Below are positions 10,424-20,487 of a DNA stretch of 64,000 bases, piece by piece; the stretch's first letter is position 1, and the number at the start of each line of letters is the position of its first letter. Location: positions 297,001 through 361,000 of the forward strand of contig CAJNDS010002242.1 in the NCBI GenBank assembly GCA_905221605.1. Direction: 5' to 3'. Below the pieces are notes generated by a model. The model searched no databases and was not told the origin of the DNA. It saw nothing but the letters and a program-made list of their open reading frames with translations. The DNA comes from Symbiodinium natans (taxonomy: Eukaryota; Sar; Dinophyceae; Suessiales; Symbiodiniaceae). A program made the position numbers and the translations under genes.

Positions 10424-13400
10424 CAAAGCTCGCAAGCCTGTTTATGCCCTGACCCAAATCCCTACAGAAGCGAGGTCTCTGGGGGCAAAGGCTTGGAACA
10501 AAGAGTCCTAAGGAGCATTCTGCGGTATGACTGGCGAGATTCAGGGTTTGGGGTTTAGGGTCTAGAAGTAGGGTCTAGAAGTAGCTTCTAGCAGTAGGGA
10601 ATCTAGGACCAGGGTTTGACAGGTCACGCCGTCAATGCCATCGCATGGCACGACACCGATGGTGACCATGCTATCAGATACTTAGCTCATGATGCAGGTT
10701 GAGAGTCTCGGGTCTAGTTTTTTCGAGGTTTGAGGGTTCTCTAGGGTTTTTCGTTCTTCTTGTCTGGAAGGTGTTTGGGCTTACCTGGGATTCTTGGCTT
10801 ACCTGGGTCTCTCATTTTTTTGATGGGCAGACCACGTACTGGGGGGTGGTCAGGGTTTGTGGTGCCCACGGTATAGAGTAGAGGATCAATGTCTGTTAGC
10901 GCGTGCCTGTGTGCAAGAGTGTGTGAGAGAGAGAGAGAGTGCGTGTGCTGCTTTTGTGTGTGTGTCTGTTTGTACATCCGATATCTGTTAGTGTGTGTAT
11001 GTGCTGGGTTCAGGGTTCAGAATGGGTGGGGCGGGTGGGTGGGTGGGTGGGTGGGGTGGGGGTGGAGTGGGGCTTGGGTGGATGTTCTGTGGAATCGCTC
11101 GGAACCCGAAAGCCCTAAATCCTGTTCGTTGAGAGCAACCCTTAAACTCTGGCCTACAGCCACAATTACCGTCTTAAAAGAACCACACGCAGGAGCGAAA
11201 AGCAAACGAATTTATCTATCTGTAGATCTATCTATCTACAGTTCTATCAATCATTCCTGCCCATCTACTATCATGTATGCAGAGTGGTTCTATACATTTG
11301 TTATGCATATGCTCTTTTTGTTTTAAATCTCTCTCTCTATATATATATATATGTATATGTACATATATGTATGTATGCATGTATGTACCTGCCTTATGTA
11401 TATAGATAGACCACTATTTGCAACAAACTTCAGTGAGCTACTTCACATGAGTCCCACGCTCGAATTCCAAGACATGAATGTAGGGTTTCGGGCTCGGGGC
11501 GAAGTAGGCCTCAGCCCCCCCGCCGCCCTAAACCCTAAACCCTAAACCCTAAACCCTTTAAGCTTGCAGATTCATACATGGTCCTTCACGGCTTCGGCTT
11601 TGGGGTTTAAGGTGCGGGGTTGAGGGATGCCTGCTTCATCCCACAGACCCAACCCTTTCTAGCCCCTACCCCCAAACTACGGCTCAAGGCCATATTTTCT
11701 GCAGGGGCAGTATGACAGAGGAGGCAGGTAACCCTAAACCCTATAAACCCTATAAACCCTATAAACCCTATAAACCCTAGACCCTAAACCCTAAACCGTT
11801 AAACCCTAAGCCCTAAACCCTAAATCCCAAACCCTACCTGGCACTTGCCTTGCCCCTTACGATCATATGAGGCTTGGAGGAGTATCGTGACGGCTTCGCC
11901 TACTGGCCCCCTGGCCTCGGCATTAGGGTTTAGGGTTTAGGGTTTAGGGTTTAGGGTCTAGGGTCTAGGGTCTAGGGTTGAGGGTCCCTATGCCCTCAAC
12001 TGGCCCACTAACCACTGAAACGCTTCCTCCTGGATGCCTTGGGAACCGGGTATGTCAATGTGGCTTTGGCAGTTTCAGGGCCTCTGTTTGCTTAGGGTTT
12101 ACATAGGTTTTTTCTATTGGGTTTTATAAGGGCTTCCTAGGTTTAAAAGGGTCCTATAGGGTTTTATAGGGTGATATAGTGCTTGTGGGTTTTATGGGGT
12201 TTGTAGGGTTCGAGGGCTTACGTTTATAGGGTTTAAGGTTGGGATGAATTTTGGGGCTTCTAGGGTTCACGTGCTTTCGCGCAGGTCTCAGAAGGAGCGG
12301 TAGAGACTGAGGCCCCTAGACCAACTCCAGTGCAAACTTGGACAAGTTCCTAAGACTTCCCTGAGGAACCATGTTTCCATATAGGCTTCACGGCGAAGCC
12401 CTAAGCCCTAAACCCTCAGCCCTTCAAGGCCCAAGAAAACGCACAAGTTGGTACTTGGCACCCTTTGGTCTTTCCACGATTCTTATACTTGGAGGAGCCC
12501 CAAACCCTAAACCCTAAAACCCCAAGCCGTGGGTAAAGTTTGCGGGCGGAAACCTCTTAGAACCCTAAACCCTAAACCTTAAACCCTAAACCCTAAACCC
12601 TAAAACCCTAAACCCTAAACGCCACTCACCACTGAGCCCCGGCTCCTGACTCGAAGCGCAGGTGTTAGATCAAGCGAAGGGCTAGGTTAACTTAGATTAG
12701 TTTAACTTAGGGTTTCGGGGGGTCAGGGGTTTAGGGTTTAGGATTTAGGATTTGGGGTTTAGGGGCGTTCCGCTTTGATGAGCTCCTTGTCTTTCCTTTT
12801 GTGATGGATGTTCTAAGCCCTAAACCCTAAATAAACCCTATAAGCCCCAAACCCGAAGCCCTAAACCCTAAACCCTAAACCGTTTTGTTTGTTTCATTGT
12901 CGCCAAGCCGAGGTCCTCCGTCACGAGCGCGGCCATCAAGGCCACGCCAAAGGACAGGTGCCCTCCAGGGAGTTGAGGGTTTTGCCCGGGGGGGGGGGGG
13001 TGTGGGGGCTTAGAGGAGCCCTAAACCCTAAACCCTAAACCCTAAACCCTAAACCCTCTCGAGCCGTCATGCGAAAGTGCGAAAGTGAGGGCCTTTGGGG
13101 TCTTTAGGCAGCTCGAGGAGCTGCAAGGGTAAAGAGATGTGGTTTCGGGTTCAGGGTTTAGGGCTTCGGGGTTTAGGGTTTATGCTTTAGGCCCAAACAC
13201 TGGCCTACTGTAGTAAAGTTCATCACTCTTTGTGGTACTTTTGGAGCGCATTGCTGATTGACGACCTGCCCCATAAGCTCTGTAAATGAGCCCTTAACTC
13301 TAAACCCTAAGCCCTAACCCTTAAATCCGAAACCCTCAACCCTCAACCCTTAACCCTAAACCCTAAACCCTGAGCCCTAAGCCCTAAACCCTAAACCCTC

Positions 13401-13528
13401 AACCCTAAACCCTAAACCCTGAGCCCTAAACCCTAAACCCTAAACCCTAAACCCTGAGCCCTAACCCCTACACCCTAAACCCTGAGCCCTGAACCCTAAA
13501 CCCTAAACCCTCAACCCAAACCCCCCAG
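10424..13528. other. Repeat mosaic with microsatellites
   Basis: A (GT)n/(GA)n tract near 10920-11000, (GGGT)n near 11025-11060, and TA/ATGT tracts near 11330-11395. CCCTATAAA variant units (about 4) occur at 11730-11775. CCCTAAA blocks lie at 12540-12615, 13018-13060 and 13290-13515, and TTTAGGG blocks at 11923-11985 and 13145-13195. The frames at 10699-10881 and 10889-11326 cross microsatellites and are rejected as genes. Confidence 0.5.
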
Positions 13529-13591
13529 GAGTGGCGTAAGTTCCAGCTCATCGGCACTGTGGAGAATCTCGAGGAGCTCTGGGTGTCCATG
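13529..13591 (+). CDS. Exon-like island, possibly eIF4E-like
   Basis: A 63-base open segment (21 codons) follows CCCCCCAG and ends ATG before GATTTAGGG, giving a possible GA donor. The peptide includes LIGTVENLEELW. Its spacing of hydrophobics and final Trp resembles the cap-binding eIF4E region around TVEDFW (from memory of the family, weak). A CCCTAAA block lies directly before it and a TTTAGGG block directly after. Confidence 0.4.
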
Positions 13592-15611
13592 GATTTAGGG
13601 TTTAGGGTTTAGGGTTTAGTGTCTAGACCTGTTAACTCGAAACTGCGCACTCGAAGCCTCATAGAGAGCCTGCATCTAGGGCTATGACAGCTCTGTACCC
13701 TTCGGGGGGTCGAGGGTTGAGGGCTTAAGGTGGAGGGTGTAGGATTGAAAAACCCTAAACCCTAAACCCTAAACCCTAAACCCTAAACCCTAAACCCTAA
13801 ACCCTAAACCCTAAGTTTGTTCTACTTTGTTTAGTGTCCGAGTTTATGGAGTGTCGAGTTTTGGGCATGCGTTGCGGTCGAGGGTTTAGTGTACAGCGCC
13901 CGGGTTGGAGCTTAGGGCTTAGGGCTAAGGGTTTGAGGTTTAGGATTTAGGGCTTAGGGTCTTGGGTTTGGGTTTAGGGCTTAGGGTTTAGGGTTTAGGG
14001 TTTCGGGTTTAGGGTTTAGGGCTTAGGAACCCCATCGGTGGTGAATCGGAGTCTGGCCTGCCCTCAGTGCAGCAACAAAAAAGGGACCCATGGTTTAGGG
14101 TTTAGGGGTTAGGGGTTAGGGTTAAGGGTTTAGGGCCCCCTTAGACTGTTTAGCGTTCAGGGTTTAGGGTTTCGGGGTTAGGGGTTAGGGTTAAGGGTTT
14201 AGGGCCCCCTTAGACTAACAGTCGTTTATAGGGACTATAACTGGGGGTACTATAATCCCTACTAAGGACTGTTAGTATAAGGGACCCCAACATGTCTATG
14301 TGAACAAAAGGGAGTTTACGATAATAAGGGACCTCGACAATCGACCCCCCGAACAGTAGGATTCCCTTATAATGAGGACCCGGAAACCCCCTCTTGGAGG
14401 TTCATGGGCCCTTTAAGTGCCCTAATGCGGTTGTAAGTAGAGTTATAAACCCTAAACCCTAAACCCTAAACCCTAAACCCTAAACCCTAAACCCTAAACC
14501 CTAAACCCTAAACCCTAAACCCTAAACCTCTAATTTCGGAAACCCCCCATGTATGTAGGACGTTCCCGACGCGCTGTCCCGGAAGATGAGAGAGGCCGGA
14601 CATCGACTGCACCCAGAGACTCCAAAACCCCTTTAGGGGTTTAGGGTTAGGGTTTAGGGTTTAGTGTTTAGGGTAATTAAGAAATATCCCTCAAATTATA
14701 GTCGGAACCCAATATGATTTCAGGCATGTTCCTTAATTCAGGGGTTTTGGAGTCTCTGACTGGTTCAGGGTTCCGGGCTTGGGGGCGGGCAGTTCTCAGA
14801 AAGAGGGTTTCGGGTTTTTTTCGGGTTTTGGGGTTTTAGGGTTTATAAGTCCTAAACCACCCCAGAAACCCTATACCCTAAGACCCTGAACCCTAAACCA
14901 CTAAACCAATCATTTTGAACAGCCAACCCCCTCGCCCCCCCCCCCCCCCCCCTTCCCACGTGCTTACAGACCAAAGCTCTTGGGAACCAGACCACGGGCC
15001 GTGGATTTAGGGTTTAGGGTTTAGGGTTTAGGGTTTGGGGTTTAGGGTTTGGGGTTTAGGGTTTAGGGTTTAGGGTTTAGGGCTTAGGGCTTAGGGTTGA
15101 GGGAACCCAGGAGGTTTCATGACTTTGGGGTGCTTGGGCTCGGGAAAGCCCTAAACCTTGTGCTGTTTCCCCTTATACTCACAGTCCTCCCTAAACCCTA
15201 AACCCTAAACCCTAAACTCCTTAATAGGGATCATAGGTGCCCCAAGTTAGAATCGCAATTAAGGACTGTTAGTATAAGGGGGAACATCCCAACCTAGAAC
15301 CCCCAACAACCCTAACCCCATGACTTCACCCAGAACCCCAATGAGCTCTAAACCTCTACCGTAAGCCCAAGCCCCAAACCCTATACCCTAAACCCTAGAC
15401 CACCCCAAACCCTAGCCTCCTCAAAACCCTGTGCCCCCCCCCCCCCCCCCCCCAAACCCCACACAACCCAAAGCCCCAAACCCCGCAAGCCCCAGACCCT
15501 ACAAACCCTAAACCTGCTAAACCCTAAACATCACAAACCCTAAACCCTAATCCCTAATCCCTACACCCTAAACCCTAAACCCTATTTCCTAAACCCTAAA
15601 CCCATGCCAAG
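13592..15611. other. Telomere-like blocks and short repeated elements
   Basis: CCCTAAA arrays at 13750-13815 and 14447-14530; TTTAGGG at 13875-14030, 14093-14190 and 15004-15100; mixed C-strand units at 15360-15600. An element around 14240-14290 (core CCCTACTAAGGACTGTTAGT) recurs near 15265, 34350 and 40830. A half copy of the CTTGGAGGTTCATG family begins at 14394 and runs into a CCCTAAA array. The palindrome at 14608-14757 is listed separately. Confidence 0.5.
14608..14757. mobile_element. Palindromic element, AGAGACTCCAAAA ends
   Basis: The left AGAGACTCCAAAACCCC is mirrored by GGGGTTTTGGAGTCTCT. A TTTAGGG run sits just inside the left arm. A second copy with the same ends occurs at 33779-33888 without that array. 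Confidence 0.65.
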
Positions 15612-15671
15612 GCTTCTCTACGGGAAGAAGCCCGCCTCCGGTCTGCCAAAGAGCAGCGATCGGATCTGTGA
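15612..15671 (+). CDS. Exon-like island (unknown gene)
   Basis: After an AAG acceptor-like site the frame reads ASLREEARLRSAKEQRSDL, then TGA at 15669-15671. It is helical and charged. CCCTAAA units precede it and TTTAGGG units follow at 15684. Other frames are also open, so the reading frame is uncertain. Confidence 0.35.
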   Translation, partial: ASLREEARLRSAKEQRSDL

Positions 15672-17180
15672 GCTTCACTGAGGTTTAGGGTTTAGGGTTT
15701 AGGGTTTAGGGTTAGGTTGTAGGGTTAAGGGTTTAGAGTTTAGGGTGAGCAGTTCGAGGTACCCTTGAAAAGACATGCCCACTCAGAAAGCTCATAGCAG
15801 GGCTACAGAAGGCTTTTGTTTTTTTTAGCCTAAGGGCAAGGCTCTTGGGGATAAGGTGGTTGTGGCACGGCTTTTCTCAACCATCGGAAGTAGTTCGGGT
15901 GTCTATTGCGGGGATTGGCGAGAGTATACAGACTCGTTTGCATGGTTCCTTCAAATATTGCGGGCCCTAAACCCTAAACCCTAAACCCTAAACCCTAAAC
16001 CCTAAACCCTAAACCCTAAACCCTAAACCCTAAACAGCTTCACAGGGCCATGAGGGCTTCGGGTTGCCGGTGTTTATCTGCTGCTCTTGCTCCAGAGAGC
16101 ACGCTGCGGTAGAAGGAGGCAGAAAAAAGGCAAATGACCCGGAAAGCCTAGGGTTTAGGGTTTAGGGTTTAGGATTTAGGATTTAGGGTTTAGGGTTTAC
16201 GTTTAGGGTTTAGGGTTAAACCCTAAACTTCAAAGACCCTAAACCCCCGAAAATTCACCCTAAACCCTAAACCCTGAACCCCGAACCACCGACTGCGCAT
16301 GCTTGGCCAGACTTTCCCTGACACACTGGGGGTGCCAATAGCACGAGTGAGGGCTTTAAGGTTTCCAAGATTGTACCCCCCATCCCCGTAGATGCCTGAA
16401 CCTTCTATACCCTACAATACCATCAGCCCTAAACCCCACACCTTATAGCTCCTATGAACCCTACACCTCTAAACCCGGTAAATCCTACAAGTCCTACAAA
16501 CCCTATAAACTGCAAATCCTGAACACCATCAACCCCAAGCCCACATACGTCCTATAATAAAACCCTAGAAACCCTGGGCTCGGAGTTGGGGTACAGGGTT
16601 CAGGGTTCAGGGTTCAGGGTTCAGGGTTTAGGGTTTAGGGTTTAGGGTTTAGGGTTTAGGGTTTAGGGTTTAGGGTTACGTAGTCAACTTAGACCAGGTA
16701 GGTTTGGGTTTGGAAATTGCTGTAATACATTGCAAGGTACATTCAGCAAAGGCCCTGAGCACCAAGCCCTGCAGCATGTTTCAATGAGCTGTCATCTAGT
16801 TCGGGGCTCGGGGCTTATGCTACCCCACAAGCATCCAGGTACCAAATAGGGTACGAACACTTGGGCTTCAAAGTAGTTCTGTGTAGGTAGTTTGGGTCTA
16901 GGGCTTAGAGTTCTTATGCCCTCACCTACAAAGCCTGTGTCCCTGTGTAGGGTAGGGTAGAAAAAGATGCCAGGCACTTGGGGCCCTAGGCCCCGTTTTG
17001 CCATTTAAGACCTGAACCCCCAAGTACCCCGCAACGGCCTCCGGGTGCTTTAGTGGGAGTCTTGTGTGGGGGGGGTTGAGGGTGTAGCTGGGTTTTGGAG
17101 TACTATACTTTAATCCATTTTTTTGTTTCTGGGTTCCGATTATAGCTACTTTTACCTTAAAAGTATACCCTTTTTTGCAG
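15672..17180. other. Telomere-like blocks, no supported gene
   Basis: TTTAGGG 15684-15745, CCCTAAA 15963-16036 (ten units), TTTAGGG 16147-16216 followed at once by CCCTAAA 16225-16285, then TTCAGGG/TTTAGGG 16600-16675. The rest is unique sequence without a convincing frame. Confidence 0.5.
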
Positions 17181-17305
17181 GGTCTACTCCTTTCATTTTT
17201 ACACTATTTGGCGCTTGGAGGCCAAAAAGGTCCACTGCTGATGATGTGAAGACATGTCTACCACAACCCCTGTATCCCAGAAGCTCCAGGAATACCCCTG
17301 ATTAA
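17181..17305 (+). CDS. Exon-like island with stop (unknown gene)
   Basis: Follows TTTTTTGCAG, a good acceptor. One frame stays open to TAA at 17303-17305, including STPFIFTLFGAWRPKRSTAD. CCCTAAA units begin immediately after the stop. No family is recognised. Confidence 0.4.
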
Positions 17306-17457
17306 ACCCCCAAACCCCCCAAACCCTAAACCCTAACTCCTAAACCCTAAACCCTCATCCCTAAACCCTAAACCCCAAGCCCTAAAGCCTAATTCCTAAA
17401 CCCTCAACCCTAATTCCTCAACCCTAAACCCTAAACCCTAAACCCTAAACTCCCCAG

Positions 17458-17553
17458 GACTGGGACGAAGAAGAGCACGAGCAAGATCCGGAGTTCGTGC
17501 ACGCATTGATCGAGCATTGGAGAATGGAGGCAGGGCACCCGGCAACTTGTACT
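17458..17553 (+). CDS. Exon-like island, acidic (unknown gene)
   Basis: Starts after CTCCCCAG and reads DWDEEEHEQDPEFVHALIEH and onward. It runs directly into a short mobile element (17558-17657). If that element is excised with one copy of its TGGA duplication, the frame continues a few codons and stops. Upstream is a CCCTAAA-rich stretch (17310-17450). Confidence 0.5.
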
Positions 17554-17557
17554 TGGA

Positions 17558-17657
17558 CTTACTTCGCCTTTAGTTGAACTTTAAACTTTCTGGGCTTCCT
17601 TATTTAGTAGGAATATTAAAGTTTAACCTTTTTCCCCTTGGTTATTGGAGAAGTAAG
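17558..17657. mobile_element. CTTACTT-family short element with TGGA duplication
   Basis: A 100-bp element beginning CTTACTTCGCC and ending GGAGAAGTAAG, flanked by TGGA at 17554-17557 and 17658-17661. Its right half is closely similar to intron 1 of gene B (shared runs such as TTATTGGAGAAGTAAG and GTAGGAATA). This is a free copy of an intron-forming family. Confidence 0.85.
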
Positions 17658-17661
17658 TGGA

Positions 17662-18114
17662 AGGCCTGCTGACTTGATGAGTGCAAGCAATTAGGCCATT
17701 AACCCTTTTCGGATTTAGGGTTTCGGGTGTTTACACTTGAGTGTTCACATTGGGTAGTGTACCCTGAGATCAACCCCCACTTACAGGCTAAACTCGGCTA
17801 AACTCTAAACCTGAACCCTAAACCCTGAACCTCTAACCTTGTTCTCCAGAAAGCGCAGTTCTTGTTCCTGGCAGGGGGCTTTCACCCGAAACCATAAAAC
17901 CTCTTCACCAGAACCCCAGACTTTGAACCCTCAACAACCCTAAGCCCTAAAGCGTAAACACAAAGCCCTGAATTCCTGACCCAAAACCCTAAACCCACAA
18001 CCCCAAAACCCCCAAACCCCCGAACCCCAAACCCCCAAAGCCCCAAACCCTAAACCCTAAACCCCAAACCGTAAACCCTAAACCCTAAACCCTAAACCCC
18101 AAACGAACCTGCAG
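17662..18114. other. CCCTAAA-rich spacer
   Basis: Mostly degenerate C-strand units (17800-18105) with little unique sequence. No gene seen. Confidence 0.6.
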
Positions 18115-18193
18115 GTTGAGGAGTGGATGGACAAGGGCCTCGGTGCGGTGAAGAGCGAGCGAACGCAGACGAAGAAGATCCAGGAGGGACCAG
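18115..18193 (+). CDS. Internal exon with good splice borders (unknown gene)
   Basis: Acceptor CCTGCAG before and donor CAG|GTGAAA after. The frame VEEWMDKGLGAVKSERTQTK is open throughout, 26 codons plus one base. CCCTAAA lies upstream and TTTAGGG about 25 bases downstream. Family not recognised. Confidence 0.55.
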
Positions 18194-18683
18194 GTGAAAA
18201 ATCACAACCCTACAAGGTCTTAGGGTTTAGGGTTTAGGGATATCTCAAAGGAACACAGCATGCGCTAGTGTCTCGAGGGTTTGGGGTTTGGGGTTTGGGG
18301 TTTGGGGTTTGGGGTTTAAAGCGGGTAAACACTACTCTCAACCCTGAACCCTAAACCCTGAGCCCTGAACTCCTCAAGGCCTAGAGCCTAGACCTTGACT
18401 TGTCAAGCCCAAAAGCCTTGAACTGTAAACCCTCTACACCCTATGCCCCAAGCCCTATAGGGTGTATGTGGTGGAGTCCCAAAAGCCCTTAGGACGATGA
18501 CGGCTTTTTGGGGCACGTGAACGAAGAATACAGGCTAGATAGCTGCTTAACGCTAAAAGGTTTGGGGTTTTGTGTACTCTACACCCTAAACCCGAAACCC
18601 TAAACCCTAGACCCTAGACCCTAAGCCCTAAGCCCCGAACCTGAAGCTCGGAGTTTGGGATGAGGGGCCTATGGGGTTTGCAG
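18194..18683. other. Intron-like repeat spacer
   Basis: TTTAGGG/TTTGGGG units at 18218-18320, then C-strand units at 18340-18450 and 18580-18640. This fits the G-strand-first, C-strand-last layout of an intron. Confidence 0.5.
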
Positions 18684-18748
18684 GCCGCTTGGTTTCGGGA
18701 CTACAGGGTGCTGGCATTCCCCTGAAGGGGAGCCTTCGCTTCACTTAA
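18684..18748 (+). CDS. Terminal-exon-like island
   Basis: After GTTTGCAG the frame RLVSGLQGAGIPLKGSLRFT runs to TAA at 18746-18748. TTTAGGG units start directly after. Gene identity unknown. Confidence 0.45.
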
Positions 18749-18837
18749 TTGGTGGTTTAGGGTTTAGGGTTTAGGGTTTAGGGTTTAGGGATAGAAGGTC
18801 TTTTGAGCCCACTCTGACCCGCGCTTGAAGTTCACAG

Positions 18838-18881
18838 CCCAAGTCGGCCCTAACGCCGTCGAAGCCTCAAAGAAGCCCTAG
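18838..18881 (+). CDS. Short exon-like island with stop
   Basis: Follows TTCACAG. One frame reads QVGPNAVEASKKP then TAG at 18879-18881, immediately before a nine-unit TTTAGGG array. It is short, so chance is possible. Confidence 0.35.
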
Positions 18882-18947
18882 GGTTTAGGGTTTAGGGTTT
18901 AGGGTTTAGGGTTTAGGGTTTAGGGTTTAGGGTTTAGGGTTTAGGGC
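18882..18947 (+). repeat. TTTAGGG heptamer array
   Basis: Nine near-perfect heptamers between two exon-like islands. Confidence 0.95.
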
Positions 18948-18952
18948 TTAAG

Positions 18953-19073
18953 CTTTCACCAATCCTTCTGCGCTTCGCTGGTGCGAAGGACCAGATCAAG
19001 GCGCTTCTTTCCATGCCGTTCAACACGAACAGCAGCCGCCACCTGGTCATGATCAAGGCGGGGGCGTCTTTTG
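18953..19073 (+). CDS. Exon-like island, pairs in phase with 19132-19192
   Basis: After TTAAG the frame is open for 40 codons plus one base, including DQIKALLSMPFNTNSSRHLV. A donor-like G|GTTTCGGG follows. The next island (19132) accepts phase 1 and stays open, so the two can be joined across a 58-base gap of G-strand then C-strand telomere-like units. No family is recognised. Confidence 0.5.
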
Positions 19074-19131
19074 GTTTCGGGTTGAGGGCCAAACTCCGAT
19101 AAGCCCTAAACCCTAAGTCCAATTGCGGCAG

Positions 19132-19192
19132 GTGGAGCACATCATGATCCCAAGGCATTCGGCTCTGAGCACATGCCGGCCGGAGCCCGAGG
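19132..19192 (+). CDS. Exon-like island downstream of 18953-19073
   Basis: Acceptor GCGGCAG before; GAGG|GTTTAGGG donor-like border after. In the phase left by the previous island it reads HHDPKAFGSEHMPAGAR. Another frame (VEHIMIPRHSALSTC) is also open, so the frame is not certain. Confidence 0.45.
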
Positions 19193-20207
19193 GTTTAGGG
19201 TTTAAGGTTTTAGGGTTTTCGGAGTTTAGGGTTTTAGGGTTTTAGGGTTTTGGAGTTTAGGGTTTAGGGTTTAGGGTTTGGGGGCTGGGGTTGATGTGGG
19301 ACAGATATGTCAAGTTCTATGGGCACCAACCCCTGCACCGTAAACCGTAAACCCAAACCCTAAACCCGAAACCCTAAACCCTACAACCCTACAACCCTAA
19401 ACCCTATACCACCCTCTGGAGGGTTGAGGGGTTTAGGCCCTGTAAAGTTTAGTTTTAGCAACTCCAGTATGCCAGGCCCTTATGGGACATGTTTTTTGCT
19501 TTCGCAATTTGGATGATGAGAATCTTGTTTAGAGGTTAGGGCTTTGAGAGTCTTTTTGCCAAGGGTGGTTTAGGGCGAGTACAATTCGTTGTTTTTTTAA
19601 TTTTAGATTGGGCTCCCTATGGGCGGCGAAACCCGAAACCCTAAACCCGAACCCTAAACCCTGAGTTTGGGATTTGGGGGCTTGGGGGAATAGGGCTTTA
19701 GAGTTTTGGGCTTTGAGCTTTGTGGTACTTTACTGTAACTTTGGATCCTTAGCGTTTTTGGGTTTAGTGGGTTACCCTAAACCCTAAGCCCTAAACCCTA
19801 AACCCTAGACCCTAAACCCTAAACCCTAAACCCTAAACCCTACTACTTGCAGCCAAGTGAGGTTCAGAGTTTGGGGTTGATTTGGATTTTGTTGCTCATG
19901 TTCTATGGTCAGCCTTGAGCACTTGAATTTTGCATTTCAACTTGAGTTCAGGGTTTTCAGTTTGGGTTGTTTAGGTTCAGGGGCCGGGTGAAGGGGTGTC
20001 AGGGTTTAGGATGTCAGGGTTTAGGGCTTTAGGGTTTAGGGTTTAGGGTTTAGCATGCCAGGGATTAGCGTTTAGGGCTTCAGCCCTGAAGCAGCCACCC
20101 ATGAAGCCCTGAGGCTTCAGGTGCGGTATGATTTCCTCTAAGCCTCGAAGCCTGAAGCAACCACCTAGACCCTCCTAAGCGTTTAGGGTTTAGGGTTTAG
20201 GGTTTAG
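19193..20207. other. Telomere-like blocks and a partial repeat family
   Basis: TTTAGGG 19193-19280, CCCTAAA 19330-19410 and 19773-19845, TTTAGGG 20000-20055 and 20183-20207. The segment at 19716-19755 matches the left end of the repeat at about 47695 and 52648. A small palindrome of the TTCAGCCCTGAAGC type is near 20078-20120. No gene supported. Confidence 0.5.
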
Positions 20208-20302
20208 GGCCAAAAGGGGGACCGGTGATCAGGAAAGACATGACGCGCGCGCCGCGCCAGACCTTTGCCGAGTTTTCTTCGCGAGTGCAATATCTAGTAT
20301 AA
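20208..20302 (+). CDS. Terminal-exon-like island
   Basis: Open frame including GPVIRKDMTRAPRQTFAEFS and ending TAA at 20300-20302. The only nearby upstream AG is inside the last TTTAG of the telomere-like block. C-strand units follow. Not recognised. Confidence 0.4.
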
Positions 20303-20487
20303 CCCTACACCCTGAAGCCTAAGCCCTAAGCCCTAAACCCTAAACCCTAAACCCTAAACCCTAACCCTAAACCCTGTTAACCCCCAAAAGATCGGCAGTG
20401 CAGCCATGTATGCTCTAGGTCAGACCTCCAGTCGACTCCGACACGCCGCCATGGCATGCAGCGCTGTTTCGTAGTGGAGTGCTGGCG

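Noticed and set aside
10699-11326. Plus-strand ORFs of 60 and 145 codons
   Set aside because: Run through GT, GA and GGGT microsatellites; no motif or splice-like borders.
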